From the NCBI RefSeq assembly GCF_010020825.1, contig NZ_JAACJE010000001.1:1488001-1552000 (forward strand): a DNA stretch of 64,000 nucleotides. Direction: 5' to 3'. The translations under genes were made by a program, and so were the position numbers. This stretch comes from Acidovorax sp. 210-6. Its GTDB lineage: Bacteria; Pseudomonadota; Gammaproteobacteria; Burkholderiales; Burkholderiaceae_C. Position 1 is the first letter of the stretch; each line of letters opens with the position of its first letter. Of the stretch, positions 18,907 through 27,407 are shown piece by piece. A model generated the notes under the pieces. It made no database searches, was not told the origin of the DNA, and was given only the letters and a program-made list of their open reading frames with translations.

Positions 18907-19423
18907 AGTGGTCGTCGCATGCGGGCTTGCTGTCGGCCTGCTGCTGTGGAGCGCACGGCGTTGGCTCATGGGCCGCCCCAACGGCTGGGCCCGCCTTCCC
19001 GGAGAGCTGCGGCGCGCCGAGCTCATCTACAGCGAGCGGCCTTTCCGCGTCGGGGAGCCAGAGGCGATTTCAGCGAAGGTCGACCGTGCGTACCGGCGCC
19101 GGGATGGGGTGTTCGTGCTGCTGGAGCTCAAGACGCGCGCGCATGCGCGGGCCTATCCCTCGGACGTGATCGAGCTGTCTGCGCAGCGGATGGCGCTGGG
19201 CAGCGAGTCGGGGCAACCCGTCGCGTCGCATGCGTACGTGCTCATTCAGGCCCCGGACGGGCGGTTTCTAGGCTGCCGACGCGTGCGCCTCTTGCCCGCG
19301 CGAGAGGTGGTGGCGCTGGCCAGGCGTCGCAGGCAACTGCTGAGGGGAGCCCTTCAGCCACGTGCGAACGGGGCTCCGCATCTGTGCGGGGACTGCGCTC
19401 ACAGCCAGCGCTGTGGCCGATAG
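18896..19423 (+). CDS. PD-(D/E)XK nuclease-like membrane-anchored protein with C-terminal cysteine triad
   Basis: The protein has 175 residues. A single hydrophobic segment (about residues 4-18, VVVACGLAVGLLLWSA) suggests membrane anchoring. The core AELIYSERPFRV, AKVDRAYRRRDGVFVLLELK contains the D...ExK arrangement of PD-(D/E)XK nucleases (VD, then LELK). The end LCGDCAHSQRCGR gives C-x2-C-x5-C, as in the C-terminal part of the Cas4/AddB iron-sulfur staple. The fourth cysteine expected near the N-terminus is missing here but present in the overlapping upstream product. Nuclease activity and cluster binding are inferred. Confidence 0.6.
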   Translation: MSAEVVVACGLAVGLLLWSARRWLMGRPNGWARLPGELRRAELIYSERPFRVGEPEAISAKVDRAYRRRDGVFVLLELKTRAHARAYPSDVIELSAQRMALGSESGQPVASHAYVLIQAPDGRFLGCRRVRLLPAREVVALARRRRQLLRGALQPRANGAPHLCGDCAHSQRCGR

Positions 19424-19560
19424 CCGGGCCATCGAACGCAGCGCTTGCCGCTCCGAGGTATCTGCGAGGACGTCGACGGTTGGGCCAGGGCCGGACGGAC
19501 CGCATGGCTCTACGCCATTGAGGAATCGGCGAGCGCTTTGCGGTCTCCTTTGGGCGGCCG

Positions 19561-20817
19561 TCAAGCGGCCAGCACGCATTGGGGACGGTTCGCAGCAGCT
19601 TCGCATCTGGCGATGAACTCGGCCCAGCGTTCGAGCGCCACGCGGCGTTCGGGTATTTCCTCGCGAACGTCGTAGATGCCTTCCACACCCTTGAGCACGT
19701 GGTTGAGCGCGATCTCTGAGATCTCCCGGCTGATGCCCATGTTGCGCATGTGGCCCTTGGCCGTGCTGCGCGTGTCGTGCGGCGTGAAGCGCCGGATCTC
19801 GATGTCGCCCCGCTCGAAAGCGCGCGTGATGGCGGCCCACAAGGTCGTGCCGCCCACATGGATGTCGCCGCCGAAGCGCCGCCTGCGGCGCTCCACGCGG
19901 CAGGGCAGCACCCAATCGGAGTCGCCCGCCAGTTCCTTGAGCTCCTTGAACCAACCGACCACCGTGGGCGTGAGGGGCACGAGAAAGCCTGCCCGTGTCT
20001 TGACCACGGTATCCGGCACCCACCAGTCTCCCTTGTCGAGATCCACGTGCTCCCAGCGGGCCTTCGACAGTTCGACGGAGCGGACGCAGGTCGCCAGCAA
20101 GATCCGGAAGGCCAGGGCGTTCTCGAAGCCGATGTCCTCGATGTCCTTCAGCAGGATGCAGAGTTCGTCTTCCGAGAGCATGACCCGCTTGCGCACGGGT
20201 GGACGCGGTCCCATCAAGGAGGTGATGTCGATCCCCAGGGCCGGATTCGAATAGATCAGCTTCTTGCCACAAGCGTGTGCGAACAACTGCTTGCAGGAGG
20301 TCAGGATCCGCTTCGATACGGTCCAACTGCGTTCCGCGGATTCGATGACATGCACGACGTGGGCTGGCGAAACCTTGTCCACGCGCATCGAGCCGAGCTT
20401 GGGTAGGATCACGTTTTCCAGATCCCACTTGCGGTAGTAGATGGTGCCCACGGCGAGATCGTCCGGACCGAGCTTCTTCTCCTTGAAGTCTGCAATCAGC
20501 GCGCGGACCGTCCAAGACATCTTGGACTCCATCTTCACGACCTTCTTACGGTTCGCGGGGTCTTCGCCTCGGTCGATGGCTGCGCGTTCCTCGCGCGCTA
20601 TCTGCCTGGCCTTAGCAAGGGAAACGTCCGGGTAGTTGCCTATCGTCAGCTCTCGCCGACGACTACCTGGCAGGCTGTACCGGAGCACCCAGGCCGCGGT
20701 TCCCGAGGCGGACAGCGTGAACGTCAGTCCGTCGCCATCGGACTTGGCGACCGGCGCTCCCTGCTTCATCCAGTGCTTGATCTGGATGTCGTCGAGTAAA
20801 TGAACTTGCTTGCCCAT
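19561..20817 (-). CDS. P4-type tyrosine integrase
   Basis: The protein has 418 residues. An N-terminal DUF4102 domain (VAKSDGDGLTFTLSASGT, then RELTIGNYPDVSLAKARQIA) and a SAM-like core-binding domain precede the catalytic domain. That domain has LLATCVRSVELSKARWEHVD (first Arg), FTPHDTRSTAKGHMRNMG (a variant box with H-x-x-R as HDTR) and the likely tyrosine in GIYDVREEIPERR. The ATG at 20817 (MGKQVHLL) follows GGGAGACG; a further ATG-like start eight codons upstream is possible. P4 integrases usually lie at one end of their island, and this one is the rightmost gene of the accessory block. No tRNA is visible beside it. Confidence 0.9.
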   Translation of the reverse strand: MGKQVHLLDDIQIKHWMKQGAPVAKSDGDGLTFTLSASGTAAWVLRYSLPGSRRRELTIGNYPDVSLAKARQIAREERAAIDRGEDPANRKKVVKMESKMSWTVRALIADFKEKKLGPDDLAVGTIYYRKWDLENVILPKLGSMRVDKVSPAHVVHVIESAERSWTVSKRILTSCKQLFAHACGKKLIYSNPALGIDITSLMGPRPPVRKRVMLSEDELCILLKDIEDIGFENALAFRILLATCVRSVELSKARWEHVDLDKGDWWVPDTVVKTRAGFLVPLTPTVVGWFKELKELAGDSDWVLPCRVERRRRRFGGDIHVGGTTLWAAITRAFERGDIEIRRFTPHDTRSTAKGHMRNMGISREISEIALNHVLKGVEGIYDVREEIPERRVALERWAEFIARCEAAANRPQCVLAA

Positions 20818-20887
20818 GTTTGCGTCTCCCACCCCAGGCAAGGCCTCACCTGCGGCTATATTGGAGACACTCTACGCCGTTCCAGGA

Positions 20888-20934
20888 CTGGTAGCTAGAC
20901 CTAGAGAATCCGCCTAGCTACCAGCGTAGCTACC
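20888..20934. repeat. TAGCTA-type repeats beside the P4 integrase (candidate att/arm sites)
   Basis: CTGGTAGCTAG (20888-20898) and CTAGCTACCAG (20914-20924) form a perfect 11-base inverted repeat, followed at once by GTAGCTACC (20926-20934). They lie about 70 bases upstream of the integrase start, where arm-type sites, an excisionase operator or an attachment site would be expected. Confidence 0.5.
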
Positions 20935-20989
20935 GGCAGATCACGCGCTTGGATGCGCTCTCGTGAGACGCTATGATCCAATAACTCAT

Positions 20990-21022
20990 TGTCAGCAAAG
21001 GAGATTTAATACTTTGCTGACA
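20990..21022. repeat. Perfect 11-base inverted repeat at the island boundary
   Basis: TGTCAGCAAAG (20990-21000) and CTTTGCTGACA (21012-21022) are separated by an 11-base AT-rich spacer. No T-run follows, so it is not an obvious terminator. It falls between the integrase and the Crp/Fnr gene and may mark the junction or a regulator site. Confidence 0.55.
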
Positions 21023-21127
21023 CGTCGTTGGAGGATGTGGGGCCACTGTTGATATTCCAGGTGGCAATTTGCATGGCAGGCTCGGGCGGTGGAAAGCGCC
21101 CGATGGTAGCGCTTGCGCGCTGCATTT

Positions 21128-21841
21128 TCAGAACGTGCGCACCAGCGCCCCGGCCAGGCGGCGCAGCGGGGTGGTGTCCAGCAGCGTCCAGTGCCTCCGC
21201 TCGCCGCTGAGCCATTCACGCGCCTGCCACTGCGCCAGCAGGCGGCTCAGGGTTTCGGGGCGTATGCCCAGGTGGGCCGCCATCTGGCGCTGGCTGCCGG
21301 GCAGCTCCAGGCGGGGGCCCTGGTCGGCGGCCAGGCGCAGCAGGTAGGCGGCCAGGCGCTGGGGGGCGCTGCTCACGGTCAACCATTCCACCTCGTTGAT
21401 GTAGTGGTAGAGCCTGCGGCTGAAGTCCTCGAGCAGGCGCAGCGCCAGGGCAGGGTGGCTGGCGCAGGCCTGCTGCAGCATCTGCCGCTCCATGCGCCAC
21501 ACCGAGGTGCCACCCACGGCCCGGGCCTGCATGGGATAGCGGCCATGCGCCATGAACATGGCCACCTCGGCCACGCATTGGCCTGCGCCAAAGCGGTGGT
21601 ACACGCGCTCGTTGCCGTCGCAGCCAAAGCGCACCAGCTCCACATGACCGCGCTCCACCAGCAGCCAGTGCAGGGCAGGGTCGCCTTCGTGAAAGACCAC
21701 TTCCCCGGCCTTGTAGTGGCGCATTTCGGCACGCACGCACAGCCCCTGCAGAAGGTCGATAGGCAACTCGCGCAGCAGCGGGTGCAGGGCCAAGCGGTGG
21801 ATCACAAGCTGCGGCGAGCTCTGGATGTTGACAAAAGTCAT
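21128..21841 (-). CDS. Crp/Fnr-family transcriptional regulator
   Basis: The protein has 237 residues. The cyclic-nucleotide-binding-like beta barrel spans about residues 18-130 (HYKAGEVVFHEGDPALHWLL, FGAGQCVAEVAMF) and a C-terminal winged helix follows (GSQRQMAAHLGIRPETLSRLL). There is no cluster of N-terminal cysteines for an iron-sulfur centre and no clear cAMP-binding signature, so it is closest to the NnrR/Dnr/Crp-like branch. It is divergent from the first TonB receptor with a 63-base gap and likely controls the haem-type uptake cluster, which ends in nnrS. Signal and targets are inference. Confidence 0.85.
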   Translation of the reverse strand: MTFVNIQSSPQLVIHRLALHPLLRELPIDLLQGLCVRAEMRHYKAGEVVFHEGDPALHWLLVERGHVELVRFGCDGNERVYHRFGAGQCVAEVAMFMAHGRYPMQARAVGGTSVWRMERQMLQQACASHPALALRLLEDFSRRLYHYINEVEWLTVSSAPQRLAAYLLRLAADQGPRLELPGSQRQMAAHLGIRPETLSRLLAQWQAREWLSGERRHWTLLDTTPLRRLAGALVRTF

Positions 21842-21872
21842 TGTCGGATACAGGTGGTTTCTCGGATCATAT

Positions 21873-21890
21873 TGCAAATGCGAATTACTA
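21873..21890 (+). promoter_or_regulatory. Possible Fur-type operator
   Basis: TGCAAATGCGAATTACTA in the short divergent gap resembles a degenerate Fur box (hexamer pattern NATWAT/GCGAAT). Iron control of the TonB receptor would fit, but the match is partial. Confidence 0.3.
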
Positions 21891-21904
21891 CCAACAATAT
21901 TTAC

Positions 21905-24043
21905 ATGCAACCGATCCTCTCCCCGAACTCCACCGGCTTCGTCCTGCGGGCCACCGCCGGTGTAGTGCTGATGTCCGCCCTGGCTGCGCAGGCCCAGACC
22001 CAGAATGCGGCCAGCCTGCCTTCCGTCACCGTGCAATCGAGCCGCTCCAGCGCCGAAATGCCTGCGCGCAAAACACTCGAGCAAGAGCGCGAGCAACTGG
22101 CGCAGGTGCCCGGCGGCACCAACCTGGCCGAGCCGCAGAAAGAGGCGCGCCTGGCCACGTTGCGCGACGCGCTGGATTACCAGCCCGGCATCATGCTGCA
22201 GGACTTCTTTGGCGGCACCGACCAGCCGCGCCTGGGCATCCGCGGCTCGGGCATTCAGAGCAACCCGGTCAACCGCGGCGTGCTGCTGCTGCAGGACGGC
22301 CTGCCGCTGAACGAGGCCGACGGCTCCTTCATCATCGGCTTGGTCGAGCCGCGCAACGCGGCCTACATCAGCGCCCGGCGCGGCGCCAATGCCACCACGC
22401 CGGGCGCCACCACCCTGGGCGGCGAGGTGGACTTTGTCTCGCTCACCGGGGCCGACGAGCGCGGTCGCGTGCGCGCCGAAGTGGGCAGCTTCGGCCGCCA
22501 GGGACTGCAGGGCGCCGTGGGCGCGGTGGGCGAGCGGCTCGACGGCCGCGTGTCCGTCAGCAGCGACCGCTACGACGGCTACCGCCACCACTCCGCTTCG
22601 CAGCGCGATGCCTTGCAGGCCAACGTGGGCTTCCAGGGCGACGGTGGCTTCCAGAACCGCACCTACCTGAACTGGACCGACCTGGCCTTCCAGATTCCCA
22701 GCGTGGTGCCCAAGGATCGCGTCACCAGCAACCCGCGCGGCGTGATGGGCGACGGCAAGACGCCGCAGGACCAGTTGCTCAACGTGTACAAGCGCGACCC
22801 GCGCCGCGAGGCCTCGCAGTTGCGCCTGGCCAACCGCTCTACCTGGGGCAGCGAGGCCCTGCGCCAGGAAGTGGGCGTGTACTGGCAGGATACCGACGAC
22901 CTGTTCAACAACCAGACCAGCCACACCGTGACCCACAGCCGCACCCTGGGCGCGCAGTGGCAGGCCAGCGGCCGTCCGGGCGGGCAGGCGGGGGCCGTGG
23001 GCTGGCGCACCGCGCTGTCGTGGGCGCAAAGCCAGATGGAGCGCGACCTGTATGCCACCAACCCGGCCAACGGCCAGCAGATGCAGCGCTTTGGCTCCTA
23101 CGACCTGGATGCCCGCAACCTGCAGGCCCTGGCCGCTGCCGACTGGCGCGTGGCCCCGGGCTGGACGGTGCTGGGCAGCCTGCAGTGGAGCCAGATCACG
23201 CGCGACGCCGCCAGCCGCACCAGCGCGGCCCAGCTTGACCAAAGCTGGAATTTCGCCACGCCCAAGCTCGGCGTGAACTGGGACCTGTCGCCCGCCACGC
23301 GCCTGTGGGCCAACCTCAGCCGCAGCCAGGAGGCGCCCACCTACTGGGAAATCCTCAGCGCCACCGTGGCGCCCAACAACCCGGCTGCCGCCAGCGCCGA
23401 ACTGGTGCGCCTGAAGATGCAGCGCGCCACCACGCTCGAACTCGGAGGCCAGGGCCGCCTGGGCGAGGGCGCGCAGGCCCTGCAATGGAACGCGGCGGTC
23501 TACCGCAGCGTGGTCGCCGACGAACTCATCTCCACCACCGACGCCAACGGCATCAAGGTCGGCACCTACAACTACCGGGGCGGTACGCTGCACCAGGGCG
23601 TGGAGCTGGGCCTTGCGGGCAGCCAGCGCTTGGGCACCGGCGCGCTGGACTACCGCGCAAGCTGGACCTACAGCGACTTCCGCTTCCGTGCGGGCGAGTA
23701 CGCCGGCAAGCAGATCGCCGGCGTGCCGCGCCACCTGCTCAACGCCGAATTGATGGTGCGCATGGGTGCCTGGCGCTTCGGCCCCAACCTGCGCTGGGTG
23801 CCGGTGAGCACGCCCACCGACCACGCCAACACGCCGGGCACGCAGCAGGAGTCGTATGCGCTGCTGGGCCTGAAGGTCGAATGGCGCGAAGGCCCCTGGG
23901 CCGTGTACCTGCAGGCCGACAACGTGACCGACCGCCGCTACGCCAGCAGCTACGCCATCCGCAACCAGGCCACCGCCGCACAACCGGGCTACCTGCCCGG
24001 CCTGGGGCGCAGCCTCACCGCAGGCTTGACCTACAGGTTCTGA
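21905..24043 (+). CDS. TonB-dependent outer-membrane receptor 1
   Basis: The predicted protein has 712 residues. A signal peptide (FVLRATAGVVLMSALAAQAQ) is followed by a TonB-box-like segment (LPSVTVQSS), a plug domain (LRDALDYQPGIMLQDFFGG, RLGIRGSGIQSNPVNRGVLL) and a 22-strand-type barrel ending in the aromatic terminus LTYRF. Such receptors import iron chelates, haem, cobalamin and similar ligands using TonB energy. The ATG at 21905 is preferred; an in-frame ATG at 21878 is an alternative. It is the first rightward gene of the cluster and is divergent from the Crp/Fnr regulator. The ligand is not readable from sequence; the cluster context suggests haem or another tetrapyrrole. Confidence 0.88.
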   Translation: MQPILSPNSTGFVLRATAGVVLMSALAAQAQTQNAASLPSVTVQSSRSSAEMPARKTLEQEREQLAQVPGGTNLAEPQKEARLATLRDALDYQPGIMLQDFFGGTDQPRLGIRGSGIQSNPVNRGVLLLQDGLPLNEADGSFIIGLVEPRNAAYISARRGANATTPGATTLGGEVDFVSLTGADERGRVRAEVGSFGRQGLQGAVGAVGERLDGRVSVSSDRYDGYRHHSASQRDALQANVGFQGDGGFQNRTYLNWTDLAFQIPSVVPKDRVTSNPRGVMGDGKTPQDQLLNVYKRDPRREASQLRLANRSTWGSEALRQEVGVYWQDTDDLFNNQTSHTVTHSRTLGAQWQASGRPGGQAGAVGWRTALSWAQSQMERDLYATNPANGQQMQRFGSYDLDARNLQALAAADWRVAPGWTVLGSLQWSQITRDAASRTSAAQLDQSWNFATPKLGVNWDLSPATRLWANLSRSQEAPTYWEILSATVAPNNPAAASAELVRLKMQRATTLELGGQGRLGEGAQALQWNAAVYRSVVADELISTTDANGIKVGTYNYRGGTLHQGVELGLAGSQRLGTGALDYRASWTYSDFRFRAGEYAGKQIAGVPRHLLNAELMVRMGAWRFGPNLRWVPVSTPTDHANTPGTQQESYALLGLKVEWREGPWAVYLQADNVTDRRYASSYAIRNQATAAQPGYLPGLGRSLTAGLTYRF

Positions 24044-24121
24044 TTTTTTGATTTTCCGGTGCGCCCTTGCGGCCCGTGCCTCGGCGGCACCGGGCCGCGA
24101 TGGGCGTGGAGCACGACGACC

Positions 24122-25147
24122 ATGCACGATGATTTTCTGATCCCACAGGCCCCGCTTTCGCGCCGCCAGGCCCTGGCCTGGCTGGCCGCGCCCCTGGCCG
24201 CCGCGCCCGCGCTGGGCATGGCCGCGCCGCTGCCGCAGCTCACGCTGGCCGGGCCGCCCGCCATCGTCTCGGCGCCGCTGATCCACATGGCTGAAACCAA
24301 CGCATTGCAGGGCGTGGCGCAGCGCACCGTGTTCACTGCCTGGCGCGACCCCGACCAGTTGCGCATGATGGCCATGGGTGGCAAGGCCGACGTGCTGGCC
24401 ATGCCCAGCAACGTGGCCGCCAACCTCTACAACCGGGGTGCCGGGGTCGCATTGCTCAACATCTCCACCTGGGGCTCGCAGTGGATCGTCACGCGCGATG
24501 CGGCGCGCAAGACGCTGGCGGCTTTCAAGGGCGAGGAAATCGCCGTGCCCTTCCGGGGCGACATGCCCGACATCGTGCTGCAGCTGCTCGCGGCCAAGCA
24601 GGGGCTGGACCCGCTGCGCGACTTCCGCATCCGCTACGTGCCCACGCCCATGGAGGCCATGCAGTTGCTCATCACGCGCCGCGTCTCGCACGCGCTGCTG
24701 TCCGAGCCCGCCGTCTCGCTGGCGCTGCGCAAGACCCAATCCTTCCCCGTGGGCCTGATCGCGCCCGAGCTGCACCGGGGCGCCGACATGCAGCAGGAAT
24801 GGGGCCGCCTGTACCAGCGCCCCGCGCGCCTGCCGCAAGCGGGCATCGCCGCCGTGGGCGCCCTGCGCGCGCAGCCCGAGGCGCTGGCCGCCGTCACGCG
24901 GGCCTACGCGCAATCGCTGGCCTGGTGCCGCGACAACGCGATGGAGTGCGGCCGCATGATGGCCCGCCACATCGACCTGCTCACCCCCGAGGCCGTGGCC
25001 GATGCCATCGCCGTGAGCCAGATGGACGCCGTGCCCTTGCCGCAGGCGCGCGAGGAGCTGGAGTTTTTCTTCGGCCAGCTCATGGCGCGCAACCCCGGCT
25101 TGCTCGGGGGCAAGCTGCCCCCCGCCGCGTTCTACGCGCCCGGCTGA
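24122..25147 (+). CDS. ABC transporter periplasmic substrate-binding protein (NitT/TauT, NMT1-like)
   Basis: The protein has 341 residues. The N-terminus LSRRQALAWLAAPLAAAPALG is a twin-arginine-like signal peptide. The mature part follows the NMT1/SsuA-like pattern (MAMGGKADVLAMPSNVAANL, FRIRYVPTPMEAMQLL, VSHALLSEPAVSLAL). It should deliver a small ligand to the permease at 35596-36390 and ATPase at 36387-37253, the only other parts of such a transporter here, though they are 10 kb away in the same gene run. Its position between two TonB receptors suggests that the ligand enters through one of them. The ligand is unknown. Confidence 0.8.
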   Translation: MHDDFLIPQAPLSRRQALAWLAAPLAAAPALGMAAPLPQLTLAGPPAIVSAPLIHMAETNALQGVAQRTVFTAWRDPDQLRMMAMGGKADVLAMPSNVAANLYNRGAGVALLNISTWGSQWIVTRDAARKTLAAFKGEEIAVPFRGDMPDIVLQLLAAKQGLDPLRDFRIRYVPTPMEAMQLLITRRVSHALLSEPAVSLALRKTQSFPVGLIAPELHRGADMQQEWGRLYQRPARLPQAGIAAVGALRAQPEALAAVTRAYAQSLAWCRDNAMECGRMMARHIDLLTPEAVADAIAVSQMDAVPLPQAREELEFFFGQLMARNPGLLGGKLPPAAFYAPG

Positions 25148-25241
25148 AGCCGCCCGCTGTTTTTCCTTTTCTCGAATGCATCCCTGGCAGCCGCCGCCAC
25201 CTGGGTCTTCACTGGTTTTCTCGACTCAGGAGTTTTTCACC

Positions 25242-27233
25242 ATGGTTCTTGACGTTTCCCGTTCTCTCTCCCGTGGCGCCCTGGCGCGCCGCCCCGTGGC
25301 CCTGGCCGCGCTGCTGCTGCTGGCGGGCGCGCAGGCGCGGGCCCAGTCCGCCACGGCGCCCGAGTTGTTGGCACAGGCCTCCGCCACGGCGCTGCCCGCC
25401 GTCACCGTCACCGCCACCCTGGCCGAGCAGGACGTGCGCACCGCGCCCGCCAGCGTCACCGTGATCGGCCGCGAGGAGCTGGAGGCGCGCAACGCCGCAG
25501 ACCTGCTCGACGCCGTGCGCGGCGCGCCCGGCCTCACGCTCTCGCCGCGCCAGGTGGGCGGGCGCAAGACGCTGGCGCTGCGCGGCCTGGAGGGCAAGCA
25601 CACGCTCACGCTGATCGACGGGCGGCGCATCAGCGCCTCGGACGACGTGGTGGGCCACTCCGACTACCAGTACGGCTGGCTGCCCCTGTCGGCCATCGAG
25701 CGCATCGAGGTCATTCGCGGGCCCATGTCGGCGCTCTACGGCTCCGAGGCGCTGGGCGGCGTGGTCAACATGATCACGCGCCAGCCCAAGGACCGCTGGA
25801 TCGGCTCGGTCGGCATCACGGGCAGCAACCCCACCAGTGCCAGCGAGGGCGAGCCCACGGGCAAGGCCTCGGTGTTTGCCGCCGGGCCGGTGGGCGAGCG
25901 CCTCACGCTGCGCGTGAACGGCGAGGTCTCGCACGCCGCGCCGGTGGCGGACCGCAAGGACCCGCGCGTCTCCGAGATCGAGGGCCACCACTCGCAGGCC
26001 GGTGGCCTGAGCGCCAGCTTCGCGTTGACGCCGCAGCAAACCCTGGAGGCCGGCTGGACGGGCAAGAACGAGCGCCGCTTCTACGACACCACCTCCACCA
26101 CCAAGGGCGCCTACCGCAGCAGCTACGACATCGACCGCACGCAGGCCCATGTGGGCTGGGAAGGGCGCTTCGACCAGTGGCGCGGCCGTGTGCGTGCCTA
26201 CCGCAGCGAGATCGACATCGTCAACACGGCCAGCAACGGCGTGGCGCCCACGCGGCCGCAGAACATGACGGACGACGTGCTCGACGGCCACGCCAGCTTC
26301 AAGCTGGGCAGCCACCAGCTCACCGTGGGCGGCGAGTGGCGCGATGAAACCCTGGTCAACGCGGGCCTGAAGAACGGCAGCGACTCGGCCACGCACAAGG
26401 CCCTGTTCGTGCAGGACGAAATCGCCCTGACCGATGCGCTCATGCTCACCGCCGGCCTGCGCGCCGACAACCACCAGCTCTTTGGCAGCGAGCTGAGCCC
26501 GCGCGCCTACCTGGTGTGGGAGGCCAGCCCGGCGCTCGTCGTCAAGGGCGGCTTCGGCCATGCCTTCAAGGCGCCCACGCTCAAGCAGATCTCGCCCAAC
26601 TACGTGGGCGCCGAAGGGCCGCATACTTTCATGGGCAATGCCAACGTGAAGCCAGAGTCGTCCAACTCCTTCGAGGTGGGCGCCGACTGGCAGGCCGCGC
26701 CCGGCTGGACGCTGCGCGCGACGGCCTTCAACACCGAGGTGAAAGACCTCATCACGTACCGCCTGCTGAGCACTGTCGGTACGCGGCGTACCTACCAGTA
26801 CGACAACATCAACGCTGCGCGCATCCGGGGCCTGGAGGCGGGCGTGGCCTGGGACATCACCCGCGCCTGGAGCTGGAGCAACGACCTCACGCTGCTCAAC
26901 ACGCGCGACAAGACCACGGGCAAGAAGCTGGCCGATCGGCCCTCAAGCAGCCTGACCTCGCGTCTGGAGTGGAAGAACGCCAGCGGCTGGAGCGCCCGCG
27001 TGGCGGCCGAGTTCATCGGCAGCCAGACGGCCACCGACGGCAAGCCATTGCCTTCGTACGCGCTGTGGAGCGCCAGCGTGGGCAAGCAGATCGCGCTGGA
27101 CGGCCAGCGCAAGCTGGCGTTGCGCGCCGGGCTGGAAAACATCGGCAACGTGAACCTGGCGGAAAAGTCCGCCAGCTTCGGTTACGCCGAGCGTGCCCGC
27201 CGCCTGTTCGTGTCGGCGCGCGTGGATTTTTGA
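25242..27233 (+). CDS. TonB-dependent receptor 2 (FepA/BtuB-like)
   Basis: The predicted protein has 663 residues. A signal peptide ends near ALLLLAGAQARAQS, followed by the TonB box LPAVTVTATLAEQDV. The plug carries the family-typical ASVTVIGREELEARNAADLL, LRGLEGKHTLTLIDGRRIS and IERIEVIRGPMSALYGSEAL, and the barrel ends ARVDF. The ATG at 25242 has CAGGAG at 25227-25232. It resembles CirA/FepA/BtuB-type receptors and is the most likely equivalent of HmuR, since the CobN-like chelatase gene follows next. Ligand specificity is inferred from context. Confidence 0.88.
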   Translation: MVLDVSRSLSRGALARRPVALAALLLLAGAQARAQSATAPELLAQASATALPAVTVTATLAEQDVRTAPASVTVIGREELEARNAADLLDAVRGAPGLTLSPRQVGGRKTLALRGLEGKHTLTLIDGRRISASDDVVGHSDYQYGWLPLSAIERIEVIRGPMSALYGSEALGGVVNMITRQPKDRWIGSVGITGSNPTSASEGEPTGKASVFAAGPVGERLTLRVNGEVSHAAPVADRKDPRVSEIEGHHSQAGGLSASFALTPQQTLEAGWTGKNERRFYDTTSTTKGAYRSSYDIDRTQAHVGWEGRFDQWRGRVRAYRSEIDIVNTASNGVAPTRPQNMTDDVLDGHASFKLGSHQLTVGGEWRDETLVNAGLKNGSDSATHKALFVQDEIALTDALMLTAGLRADNHQLFGSELSPRAYLVWEASPALVVKGGFGHAFKAPTLKQISPNYVGAEGPHTFMGNANVKPESSNSFEVGADWQAAPGWTLRATAFNTEVKDLITYRLLSTVGTRRTYQYDNINAARIRGLEAGVAWDITRAWSWSNDLTLLNTRDKTTGKKLADRPSSSLTSRLEWKNASGWSARVAAEFIGSQTATDGKPLPSYALWSASVGKQIALDGQRKLALRAGLENIGNVNLAEKSASFGYAERARRLFVSARVDF

Positions 27234-27339
27234 AGAGGGGAGTGTGTGAAGCGATAAGGACTGTGCAATGAACCACCCCCGGCCTCCTCTCTGGTGGGGA
27301 CGCGAGCGCCGGGGTGTGCGCCACACCATGCCTGAATGC

Positions 27340-27400
27340 TACTAAAAACATAGCTGTTGGCGCTTGCTGAATAAGCGCCAGAGGCCAATTTCATTCAAAG
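27340..27400 (-). repeat. Dispersed palindromic repeat, family A (copy 1)
   Basis: Read on the minus strand it contains AAATTGGCCTCTGGCGCTT, then AAGCGCCAACAGCTAT, pairing GGCGCTT with AAGCGCC. The same core recurs at 31515, 48074, 51313 and 56333. It lies between TonB receptor 2 and the CobN-like gene. Confidence 0.65.
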
Positions 27401-27407
27401 AATTCCA

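Noticed and set aside
20990-21022. Intrinsic terminator
   Set aside because: The stem is perfect but no T-run follows on either strand.
20818-21127. tRNA gene as attachment site of the P4-type integrase
   Set aside because: I looked for cloverleaf arms and TTCGANNC-type loops on both strands and found none; only non-tRNA inverted repeats are present.
21842-24970. Upstream extension of the Crp/Fnr frame to 1280 codons
   Set aside because: The extension runs antisense through the TonB receptor and binding-protein genes; only the last 237 residues are a regulator.
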